Shown piece after piece: positions 1-5,803 of a stretch of 5,803 nt of DNA; position 1 is the first letter of the stretch, and every line of letters begins with the position of its first letter. Under the pieces are notes generated by a model, which was given only the letters and a program-made list of their open reading frames with translations, searched no databases and was not told the DNA's origin. The translations under genes were made by a program, and so were the position numbers. Location of the stretch: assembly GCA_030643695.1 (NCBI GenBank), contig DAOWKM010000009.1, positions 1-5,803 on the forward strand, given 5' to 3'. The stretch comes from Dehalococcoidia bacterium (GTDB lineage Bacteria > Chloroflexota > Dehalococcoidia > Dehalococcoidales > DAOWKM01).

Positions 1-734
1 AGCACTCTCTTAAGACAGTGAGTGCCGCCGATTTTCTTCTGGGGCGGGGAGCCTGGGAATATGCGGGGGAGGAGGTCTTGGCTGCTGTCCCGTGGTCAGC
101 GGTTCTGAGTCAGCACTTTGAGCTGGAGGTTAGCAGTGGTAGCACCAGAGGGTCACTACTCAAATTGGCAGCACTTCTTCATGATATTGCTAAACCTCAA
201 ACTAAAGCTTTTGATGGTGGGCGGATGCGCTTTCTGGGACATGCTAAAGAGGGGGCGGCTATAGCGGTTAATATTCTGGAAAGACTAAGGTTCAGTGGTA
301 AAGAAGTAAAGCTGGTGGAGTCTATGGTAAGGCATCATCTCAGACCGACGCAGATGAGTCAAAATGAACTTCCCACCCGTCGGGCTATTTACCGTTACTT
401 TCGTGATACTGGAGAGGCTGGTATTGATATACTTTTCCTGAGCCTGGCTGACCATCTGGCTACCAGGGGTCCACACCTGGATCTAGCTCAATGGCGAGGG
501 CATGCTCAAATAGTAGAGTATGTGTTGGCTCAGCGTTTTCAGGAGGAGAGCCTGGTTACCCCACCCAAGCTGGTTGATGGGCACGATTTAATCAGCATCT
601 TTGGTATGAGTCCGGGACCTGAACTGGGACAAGTTCTGGAGGCACTGCGTGAGGCACAAGCATCTGGGGAGATAGCTACCAGAGACGAGGCTCTAGCTTA
701 TGTTCGTGACCATCTATTAAGTCGAGTAAGGTAG
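1..734 (+). CDS. tRNA nucleotidyltransferase / poly(A) polymerase family protein, C-terminal part (5' truncated)
   Basis: This is the C-terminal 243 residues of a class II nucleotidyltransferase-family protein with an HD domain, the family that includes CCA-adding enzymes, which build or repair the 3' CCA end of tRNA in the cytoplasm. The reading frame is open from base 3, so the gene enters from the left; the GTG at 18 is an internal valine codon, not a convincing start. Counting from that valine, HD-domain residues are visible: H33 (SQHFELE), H55-D56 (LLHDIAKP), H75 (LGHAKEG), H106-H107 (VRHHLRP) and D145 (LADHLATR). The tail (VDGHDLISIFGMSPGPELG, then a Gly-Glu-Ile-x-Thr-Arg stretch) is typical of this family after the HD domain. 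The catalytic head with its GS and DxD motifs lies outside the window, so CCA-adding, A-adding and poly(A) polymerase activity cannot be told apart. The stop TAG is 11 bases before secD, which suggests co-transcription. Confidence 0.85.
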   Translation, partial: HSLKTVSAADFLLGRGAWEYAGEEVLAAVPWSAVLSQHFELEVSSGSTRGSLLKLAALLHDIAKPQTKAFDGGRMRFLGHAKEGAAIAVNILERLRFSGKEVKLVESMVRHHLRPTQMSQNELPTRRAIYRYFRDTGEAGIDILFLSLADHLATRGPHLDLAQWRGHAQIVEYVLAQRFQEESLVTPPKLVDGHDLISIFGMSPGPELGQVLEALREAQASGEIATRDEALAYVRDHLLSRVR

Positions 735-745
735 TGTAAGTAGAG

Positions 746-2299
746 ATGATTAGAAAGAATGTACTGTTTTTTATAGTGGTATTAATAATCTTCGCTCTGG
801 CTTCGTGTGTAGTTTTACCTATTGATGAAGGAGTGTTGGGTGGGAAAGGAATACACCTTGGACTTGACCTTGTTGGTGGCAGTCATTTAGTGTATCAGGC
901 TCAATTCCCTGAGGGGACTACTGTCGAAGAGAAGGCAAGGGCTATGGATAGGGCGCTGGATACTATCCGAACCCGTATTGATAAATATGGCGTCCTCGAG
1001 CCTGTCATCCAGGAGCAGGAGGGTGAGCGAATTTTAGTGCAGCTTCCAGCATTTACTGATATTGAGGAAGCCAAGAATCTGGTGGAACAAACCGGTTACC
1101 TTGAGCTTAGAGAGGTGGAGCTGGATGATGATGGCAATCCGGTTTACCTTAGCCATTATCTGGAGACCCCCGACCCTGAGTTTTTTGATAAAGGTGAGGG
1201 GGGGACTCGTATATTTGTCGATGAAAATGGTAGTCCCGTAGCTTTTCTGATTAAAGAAGGAGACAATCTCGCCTACACTGATGAGGCAGGTAATCCTATT
1301 GATGTCGAGGAACTGAAGCAGGGTTCAACCCAACTTTTGTCCTGGATACCAGCCAGGGGGGAAGATGACACGCCACTCACCGGTAGCTTCTTAGAGGAGG
1401 CTACTCCTCTTCCTGATGAGACGGCGGGCGCCATTACGGCAATGAAAATTGGTATCGTGTGGGATGAGGAAGGGGGAGTTATTTTCGATGATATTGCCAA
1501 GCGACTATACTCCAGACCATACGGGTCTCCGCAGCGAGCTATAGGTTTTTTCTTAGACAATGTCCTCATTTCCCACCCACATATTGAAGAGCCCGCATAT
1601 CAGGGTGGTGGGGAGATTAGTAGTCCCGTTGGCTTCACTATTGAGGAGGCGAATCGTTTAGCTAACCTGTTTGAGTCTGGTGCCTTACCTATGCCGCTAA
1701 GGAGGCCACCCCTTTATGAGGAGGTAGTCTCGGCTACACGTGGTGCTCTCTCGGTTGAGATGGGGATTAAGGCGGGGGTAATCGGCATAATTTTAGTTAT
1801 GTTATTTATGATTATCTACTATCGCCTACCCGGGCTTTTAGCCAGCCTGGCTTTAATCTTTTACGGTGTTCTAGTGTTGGCGGTATTTAAGCTATGGCCA
1901 GGTGGAGGTGTTACCCTTACCTTGGCTGGTATCTGCGGCTTTGTCCTATCTATAGGTATGGCAGTAGATGCCAATGTCCTTATTTTTGAACGGGTGAAGG
2001 AGGAGTTAAGGACAGGCAGAACACTGGGAGCCGCTATTGATACTGGCTTTAATCGTGCCTGGACAGCTATCAGGGACAGCAATGTAACCACTTTTATTGT
2101 CTGTGGTATTCTTTATTGGGTAGGTAGCAGGATTATAGCCGGTGCCCCGGTAATGGGCTTTGCCTTAACCCTGTTTATCGGTGTGGCAGTCAGTATGTTT
2201 ACCGCTATTATGGTTACCCGGACATTGTTGCGCCTATTCGTAGGCACTCGTCTGGCAGGGAAGACTTCTCTATTCAGCGTATATTCAGGAAGAAGATAA
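746..2299 (+). CDS. secD: Protein translocase subunit SecD
   Basis: SecD pairs with SecF in the cytoplasmic membrane and uses the ion gradient to help pull preproteins through SecYEG. At 517 residues it is of ordinary length. Residues 5-26 form the first membrane helix. The D1 motif GLDLVGGSHLVY is at 39-50. The large extracytoplasmic P1 region fills about 50-335 and includes RAIGFFLDNVLISHP (264-278) and the ESGALPMPL segment (310-318). Five C-terminal helices lie at about 340-358, 363-382, 391-411, 447-462 and 470-495. The D6 motif GMAVDANVLIFERVKEEL (404-421) contains D408, which matches the ion-coupling Asp D519 of E. coli SecD. The start is firm: an in-frame TAA at 737-739 blocks a longer protein, and later starts would lose the first helix. 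There is no good Shine-Dalgarno at the usual distance (AGTAGAG touches the ATG), so coupling to the upstream gene is possible. The loop between the last two helices (SRIIAGAPV) is a few residues longer than in E. coli. Confidence 0.97.
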   Translation: MIRKNVLFFIVVLIIFALASCVVLPIDEGVLGGKGIHLGLDLVGGSHLVYQAQFPEGTTVEEKARAMDRALDTIRTRIDKYGVLEPVIQEQEGERILVQLPAFTDIEEAKNLVEQTGYLELREVELDDDGNPVYLSHYLETPDPEFFDKGEGGTRIFVDENGSPVAFLIKEGDNLAYTDEAGNPIDVEELKQGSTQLLSWIPARGEDDTPLTGSFLEEATPLPDETAGAITAMKIGIVWDEEGGVIFDDIAKRLYSRPYGSPQRAIGFFLDNVLISHPHIEEPAYQGGGEISSPVGFTIEEANRLANLFESGALPMPLRRPPLYEEVVSATRGALSVEMGIKAGVIGIILVMLFMIIYYRLPGLLASLALIFYGVLVLAVFKLWPGGGVTLTLAGICGFVLSIGMAVDANVLIFERVKEELRTGRTLGAAIDTGFNRAWTAIRDSNVTTFIVCGILYWVGSRIIAGAPVMGFALTLFIGVAVSMFTAIMVTRTLLRLFVGTRLAGKTSLFSVYSGRR

Positions 2300-3237
2300 T
2301 GTTTGATATTACAGGCAAAAGGTTTCGGTTTTTCCTTATCTCAGGGGTAGTAATACTTATTGGTATTATCTCTATAACGACCTTTGGGCGTCTTAGATAT
2401 AGCATTGAATTTAGTCCTGGCTCTATGATGACAGCGAGCTTCGAGCAGGAAGTAAGCCACAGTGAGCTAACACGGGAACTGGCCAGTTTGGGCTATACCA
2501 ATGCTATTGTTCAAGGCATATTAACTGAAGAGAATAGTTTCATTATCCGCACCGGCGTATTGACTGGAGAGGAGAAGGTAGACCTGCAGGAAGCCTTAGC
2601 CGCTAAATTCGGTGAGTTTGAAGAGGAAGGCTTCCGCGGGGTGGACCCAATGGTGGCAGGAGAGACGAGAAGCATTGCCGCTATTGCCGTAGCTGCCGCT
2701 GTGGTTGGCATGCTTGTTTATATCACCTGGGCATTTCGCCGGATGCCGAAGCCTCTCCGCTATGGCGCTTGTGCCGTAGTCGCCCTGGGGCACGATGTGC
2801 TGGTGGTATTGGGCATTTTTTCTATCCTCGGTAGCATACTGGGATGGGAAGTCAATTTGATGTTTATTATCGGCATATTGGCAGTTATTGGCTATAGTAT
2901 TAATAATACTGTGGTTGTTTTTGATAGGATACGGGAGAACTTGCACAAAGGTGAAGGCTCCGATTTTGAGGTTGTAATTAATAACAGCCTGGTTGAAACC
3001 CTGAGTCGTTCTCTGAATACCAGTCTAACCACGCTATTTGTAGTATTGGCTCTGCTATTCTTTGTCGGAGCGTCAATTCAGAACTTTGCTGTGGTATTGC
3101 TGATTGGTATCATTGCTGGAACCTATAGCTCACTCTGTATTGCTCCTCAGTTGCTGATAGTTTGGGAGAAGAGGGAGTGGGGCAGGTTTGTTCAGTGGCT
3201 ACCCTTTACTATAGTTAAAGGGAAGGCGGGGGTATGA
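2299..3237 (+). CDS. secF: Protein translocase subunit SecF
   Basis: SecF is the second half of the SecDF accessory complex of the Sec pathway and sits in the cytoplasmic membrane. The protein has 312 residues, normal for the family. Helix 1 is at about 10-28, the periplasmic domain at 30-120, and five more helices at about 126-146, 155-176, 184-205, 243-257 and 261-285. Recognisable motifs are LGHDVLVVLG (163-172), GYSINNTVVVFDRIREN (198-214), the TLSRSLNTSLTTL segment (234-246) and GIIAGTYSSLCIAP (270-283). The start ATG overlaps the secD stop as TAATG and follows a good Shine-Dalgarno (AGGAAGAAG, 2287-2295), so translation is coupled to secD. Two oddities: the usual NDT in the fourth helix is NNT, putting Asn at 203 where the E. 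coli and Thermus proteins have a functionally important Asp, and the N-terminal GxDFxGGT motif reads SIEFSPGS (35-42). Family assignment is secure; whether this complex couples to an ion gradient in the standard way is open. Confidence 0.96.
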   Translation: MFDITGKRFRFFLISGVVILIGIISITTFGRLRYSIEFSPGSMMTASFEQEVSHSELTRELASLGYTNAIVQGILTEENSFIIRTGVLTGEEKVDLQEALAAKFGEFEEEGFRGVDPMVAGETRSIAAIAVAAAVVGMLVYITWAFRRMPKPLRYGACAVVALGHDVLVVLGIFSILGSILGWEVNLMFIIGILAVIGYSINNTVVVFDRIRENLHKGEGSDFEVVINNSLVETLSRSLNTSLTTLFVVLALLFFVGASIQNFAVVLLIGIIAGTYSSLCIAPQLLIVWEKREWGRFVQWLPFTIVKGKAGV

Positions 3238-3240
3238 GCG

Positions 3241-4113
3241 ATGTTTTCCACCAGAAGTGGTGCGGCGAAGCTTGCTTTGGTAGTTGTGATTGGGCTGGTT
3301 GGGCTCAAGGTAGCGGTGGCAGTCGTAACCGGGAGCATCAGCGTTATTGCTCAGGCGGTGGACAGCTTCCTTGACTTATTTGCCATAGCTGTTACTTTCC
3401 TTGCTGTTGGTATAGCTGCCAGGCCTGCTGATGAGAAGCACCCTTTCGGACATGGCAAAGTGGAGGATATTGCGGCTGTAGTGCAGGCGATGCTGATTTT
3501 CGCTGCCGGTGGCTTAATAATCTATTCAGCAGTGCTCAGAATAATAACGGAAACGACTATAGAGCTGACTGAAGCCGGAATAGGGGTGATGCTGGTTTCC
3601 ATAGTAGCCAGCCTCCTCCTTTCACGCCACCTGCTCAAGGTATCACAGGCAACAGATTCAATAGCCTTAGAGGCGAGTGCTCACAACATTGCTGTCGATG
3701 TCTACTCTGCGGCTGCGGTGCTGGGTGGACTACTAGTGATACGCTTTACCGGACTCACCATTTTTGACCCTATCATTGCTCTGTTAGTAGCTTTATTTAT
3801 CCTGAAAGTAGCTTATGATGTATTGAGAAGGTCATTTGGCGGGCTGATTGACGTAAAATTGTCTGAAGCTGAAGAGAATATCATAAGGTCATCTATTATG
3901 GAGTATTCTGGTGAGGTGGTTAGTTTTCATGCACTACGTACTCGTAAAGCAGGAAGCCAGCGGTACGTTGACCTCCACCTGGTAATGCCTAAGAATGCTA
4001 GTGTGGAAGAAGCACACCGGCTCTGCGACGAGCTGGAACGGGATATAAAAAAGAGACTGCCTCATACCAGTGTGCTTATTCATGTTGAACCATGTAGCGA
4101 GGAGTGTGACTAA
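3241..4113 (+). CDS. Cation diffusion facilitator (CDF) family metal transporter, FieF/YiiP-like
   Basis: This is a proton-coupled divalent-metal exporter of the cytoplasmic membrane, acting as a homodimer in characterised relatives (Zn, Fe, Mn, Cd or Co). It has 290 residues: six helices (about 9-30, 33-57, 77-98, 112-130, 147-168, 173-192) and a cytoplasmic C-terminal domain (about 205-285). Its metal sites fit E. coli FieF with constant offsets. Transport site A is D41, D45, N149, D153 (FieF D45, D49, H153, D157). Site B is D64, H67, H71 in DEKHPFGHGK. C-terminal site residues are H230, H246, H259, H281 and E283 (FieF H232, H248, H261, H283, D285). Asn replaces His in site A, so metal choice should not be inferred from FieF. 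The tail ends CSEECD with a CxxxC pair (285, 289). The ATG lies three bases after the secF stop; the purine-rich AAGGCGGGGG just upstream can serve as its ribosome site. It probably shares the secDF transcript, but nothing in the sequence shows a functional link. Confidence 0.93.
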   Translation: MFSTRSGAAKLALVVVIGLVGLKVAVAVVTGSISVIAQAVDSFLDLFAIAVTFLAVGIAARPADEKHPFGHGKVEDIAAVVQAMLIFAAGGLIIYSAVLRIITETTIELTEAGIGVMLVSIVASLLLSRHLLKVSQATDSIALEASAHNIAVDVYSAAAVLGGLLVIRFTGLTIFDPIIALLVALFILKVAYDVLRRSFGGLIDVKLSEAEENIIRSSIMEYSGEVVSFHALRTRKAGSQRYVDLHLVMPKNASVEEAHRLCDELERDIKKRLPHTSVLIHVEPCSEECD

Positions 4114-4137
4114 TGCCCTATTCTGCCTCACCTAGGC

Positions 4138-4160
4138 AAGAAAAGACCCTAGGCTAGGGT
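4138..4160 (-). terminator. Possible weak rho-independent terminator of the HDAC-like gene
   Basis: ACCCTA (4146-4151) and TAGGGT (4155-4160) form a 6-bp stem with a 3-base loop. Read on the minus strand, the stem is followed by CTTTTCTT (4145-4138), a broken U-tract. The HDAC-like gene's stop codon (4151-4149) lies inside the stem, which would limit folding while a ribosome is on it. The stem is short, so this is a tentative call. On the plus strand the same hairpin is followed only by a loosely T-rich stretch. Confidence 0.35.
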
Positions 4161-5183
4161 ATGGATTTCCTTTATTGACTTAATCAGAGGCGCAATGCTG
4201 ACTGTCTCAAACCTGCGTGGTGATTGACCCAGTGGGTCTTCAATATTGGTGTTACCCAGAAGCGTATCAAAAGTGGCTTTTACCGAGCTGGCTAAGGCAG
4301 CAGGATTGTAGCCGCCCTCCAGGCTGAAGACAAGACGACCACTACATAGTTCATCAGCTAACCCCTTAATAATTTTTACTATTTGGGCAAAGCCAGTGGT
4401 GCTTACCTGCATCATGGCTATTCCCTCAGTCCAGTGAAGGTCGTAGCCAGCGGAGACCAGGATAAGCTGGGGTTTAAACCGTTTAGATACTGGGATGATT
4501 ATCTGGTCAAAGACCGATGAATATTCGGCATCACCACTGCCAGCCGGCAGTGGTATATTAACCGTGGTCTCCTTTCCATCACCGATGCCGGTTTCATCAA
4601 TGCTGCCTGTCCCCGGGTAGAAGGGATACTGATGAGTTGATATGTAAAGCACATGGGGATTATCGTAAAAAGTTGCCTGTGTTCCATTACCGTGATGCAC
4701 ATCAAAATCAATGATGGCTATGCGTTCCAGTTTATATTTAGCCAGAGCATATTTAGCGGCGATAGCCACATTATTAAATAGGCAGAAGCCCATGGCTCGC
4801 TCGGCGGTGGCATGGTGTCCCGGCGGTCTGACCAGGGCAAAGGCGCTGTCTGTCTCTCCATTCATAACTACCTCGGTTGCCTTGATGACGCCGCCAGCGG
4901 CATAGAGCGCCGCCTCGTAGGAATCGGCTGACATCACGGTATCGGCATCAAGCCAGCCACCGCCTTTCTGAGCTACATCCTGAATGTGTGAGATATGCTG
5001 CTTCTGGTGAACGAGTGACAATTCTTCAATGGAGGCAGCACCAGGTTTGATTGGTATTAGTTGCTGTTTGAGCCCGGTCTGCTCCAGGTGAGAAATGATT
5101 GCCTCCAGCCTTCTGGCATTCTCTATATGTTGCCCGGTATCATGCTTGAGATAGATAGGGTCATAGACAAAGCCTACTTTCAT
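4149..5183 (-). CDS. Histone deacetylase superfamily (HDAC/AcuC/APAH-like) zinc hydrolase
   Basis: This is an arginase-fold zinc amidohydrolase. Bacterial relatives deacetylate acetyl-lysine (AcuC, on acetyl-CoA synthetase), acetylpolyamines or other acetylated small molecules; the substrate here cannot be read from the sequence. The 344-residue protein has the full catalytic set: the His pair H123-H124 (RPPGHHA), metal ligands D161 and H163 (DFDVHHGNGTQ), third ligand D248 (SAGYDLH) and active-site Tyr Y292 (LEGGY). ISTHQYPFYPGTG (181-193) and VNIPLPAGSGD (208-218) are also typical. The start at 5183 is chosen because MKVGFVYDP matches the family N-terminus, GAGAG sits 7 bases upstream, and the longer frame begins at a TTG inside the likely promoter. 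Oddities: the usual HPExPxR reads HIENARR (19-25), and the loop after the third ligand has EGI (253-255) instead of DPL. It is convergent with the CDF gene and 91 bases downstream of the LysE-family stop. Confidence 0.93.
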   Translation of the reverse strand: MKVGFVYDPIYLKHDTGQHIENARRLEAIISHLEQTGLKQQLIPIKPGAASIEELSLVHQKQHISHIQDVAQKGGGWLDADTVMSADSYEAALYAAGGVIKATEVVMNGETDSAFALVRPPGHHATAERAMGFCLFNNVAIAAKYALAKYKLERIAIIDFDVHHGNGTQATFYDNPHVLYISTHQYPFYPGTGSIDETGIGDGKETTVNIPLPAGSGDAEYSSVFDQIIIPVSKRFKPQLILVSAGYDLHWTEGIAMMQVSTTGFAQIVKIIKGLADELCSGRLVFSLEGGYNPAALASSVKATFDTLLGNTNIEDPLGQSPRRFETVSIAPLIKSIKEIHTLA

Positions 5184-5219
5184 AGTGTATCTCTCTTTTT
5201 GCTGAATTAATCCAGTGCG

Positions 5220-5249
5220 ATAATACCAGATATGAACTTCGGCAGGCAA
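5220..5249 (-). promoter_or_regulatory. Candidate sigma70-type promoter of the HDAC-like gene
   Basis: On the minus strand the -35 is TTGCCT (5249-5244, 4 of 6 matches to TTGACA), followed by an 18-base spacer and a -10 of TATTAT (5225-5220, 5 of 6 matches). A TGG immediately before the -10 gives an extended -10 (TGnTATTAT). Transcription would begin near 5213, leaving a leader of about 30 bases before the ATG at 5183. It lies in the only sizeable gap on this strand, just where a promoter is needed. This rests on consensus matching only. Confidence 0.5.
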
Positions 5250-5274
5250 TAGGAGTTATGCTGATGGTGGGAGA

Positions 5275-5803
5275 CTACATCATTAACTGAAGACCTGATA
5301 CTAAAAACCAACCGCCGAAACCGATGAGTAGCAGGCTACAGGCAGTAAACAGCCCTTCTTGAAATTTCCTTCCCCAGAGTGACTGAGTTTTGTAGACCAG
5401 CATTGAAACAAATAAAAGCCAGGCAGCGTCACATAGCAAATGAACAGGAACAAGCAAAGCAAACCCAACAATGCCAAATTCCAGCGAATTCATGATAAGC
5501 ATACTGCCTATGATTACCCACCACAGATAACAGGCTGGGTTGAGAGCAGTGGTCATTATTCCAGCCATTACTGAATTGTATGGTAGGTCCTGCCCCCTTT
5601 CTACTACCCTAGTTTTAGCTTTGAACATGGCTATACCCAGCCAGAATAACATAGCTGCACCACCTAAATACAGGATGGTTTGAACCAGCTCTTCCTGAAA
5701 GAATCGGGCAAAGCCAAAGTATATGAGTAGCATCAGAGGAATTTCTATAATAGCGTGGCCTATGGTTACCCCAATACCAGCAAATCGCGACTTGTAGCTT
5801 TTG
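5275..5803 (-). CDS. LysE family membrane exporter (N-terminus cut by window edge)
   Basis: LysE-family proteins are small cytoplasmic-membrane exporters of amino acids and related solutes; the substrate cannot be predicted. The frame is open to the right edge, giving 175 visible residues. It begins KSYKSRFAGIGVTIGHAIIE, the family's conserved R-x-x-G...GHAxxE region after the first helix, so the ATG at 5733 is an internal Met. Family members are usually a little over 200 residues, so roughly 30 are missing, including helix 1. Further helices are visible, among them IPLMLLIYFGFARFF, TILYLGGAAMLFWLGIAMF, and the hallmark ALNPACYLWWVIIGSML (family pattern NPxxxxWW). The last helix (LLLIGFGGWFLVSGLQL) ends the protein. 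Its promoter lies beyond the window. The HDAC-like gene follows on the same strand after 91 bases but appears to have its own promoter. Confidence 0.88.
   Translation of the reverse strand, partial: KSYKSRFAGIGVTIGHAIIEIPLMLLIYFGFARFFQEELVQTILYLGGAAMLFWLGIAMFKAKTRVVERGQDLPYNSVMAGIMTTALNPACYLWWVIIGSMLIMNSLEFGIVGFALLVPVHLLCDAAWLLFVSMLVYKTQSLWGRKFQEGLFTACSLLLIGFGGWFLVSGLQLMM

Noticed and set aside
18..20. GTG as the true start of the first gene.
   Set aside because: The frame is open upstream to the window edge, there is no convincing ribosome site, and the protein would lack the catalytic nucleotidyltransferase head.
797..808. Lipobox-like LASC (residues 18-21) at the end of the SecD N-terminal helix, resembling a lipoprotein signal peptide.
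   Set aside because: SecD always has a first membrane helix at this place, and the rest of the protein is unambiguous SecD. The match to the lipobox is most likely chance, although cleavage by signal peptidase II cannot be excluded from sequence alone.
2596..2946. 116-codon open frame on the minus strand inside secF.
   Set aside because: It is fully antisense to a strongly conserved gene, has a low-complexity composition without a recognisable domain, and has no supporting start context. The same holds for the 98-codon frame at 1273-1569 and the 76-codon frame at 1861-2091 inside secD.
4124..4138. Hairpin TGCCT-CACCT-AGGCA as a terminator of the plus-strand operon.
   Set aside because: The stem is only 5 bp and is followed by AGAAAAGA rather than a T-tract on the plus strand, and there is no T-tract on the other strand either.
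4711..4905. Plus-strand 64-codon open frame within the HDAC-like gene.
   Set aside because: It lies antisense to the conserved GHH and DVHHGNG-containing part of the enzyme and encodes nothing recognisable.
3241..5250. A metal-exporter plus deacetylase plus LysE exporter island as a single functional system.
   Set aside because: The CDF gene is convergent with the other two and belongs to the secDF unit; the HDAC-like gene seems to have its own promoter. There is no shared regulator, repeat or mobility gene to support a joint system.
5731..5733. ATG as the start of the LysE-family gene.
   Set aside because: The frame continues to the right edge and encodes the conserved R-x-x-G...GHAxxE region, so this Met is internal and the gene is truncated by the window.

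Overview
The window is about 5.8 kb of bacterial chromosome of intermediate GC content, densely coded, with six genes and no RNA gene, CRISPR array or mobile element that I can see. The protein wording and the order nucleotidyltransferase - secD - secF - cation transporter suggest an uncultured member of the Chloroflexota, perhaps Dehalococcoidia. That placement is an impression from sequence style, not a computed one, and is only moderately secure.

Left two thirds, plus strand (1-4113): four genes read in the same direction with almost no space between them. They are the C-terminal half of a tRNA nucleotidyltransferase/poly(A) polymerase family protein (cut by the left edge), secD, secF (stop and start overlap as TAATG), and a cation diffusion facilitator whose start lies three bases after the secF stop. 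This looks like one transcription unit whose promoter is outside the window. SecD and SecF together form the accessory complex that uses the proton or sodium gradient to pull preproteins out of the SecYEG channel. The nucleotidyltransferase and the metal transporter have no obvious functional link to them.

Convergent junction (4114-4148): 35 bases with two small hairpins, one of which may end transcription of the minus-strand gene.

Right third, minus strand (4149-5803): a bacterial histone-deacetylase-superfamily (HDAC/AcuC/APAH) hydrolase with complete catalytic residues and a plausible sigma70-type promoter just upstream, then a LysE-family membrane exporter whose N-terminus is cut by the right edge.

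No new multi-gene system is visible. The points most worth a second look are residue-level. SecF has Asn in place of the membrane Asp that E. coli and Thermus need for ion-driven function, while the partner residues are kept. The CDF transporter has Asn in place of the transport-site His of E. coli FieF/YiiP, while the other ligands line up. The HDAC-like enzyme has Glu-Gly-Ile in the loop where the family usually has Asp-Pro-Leu.
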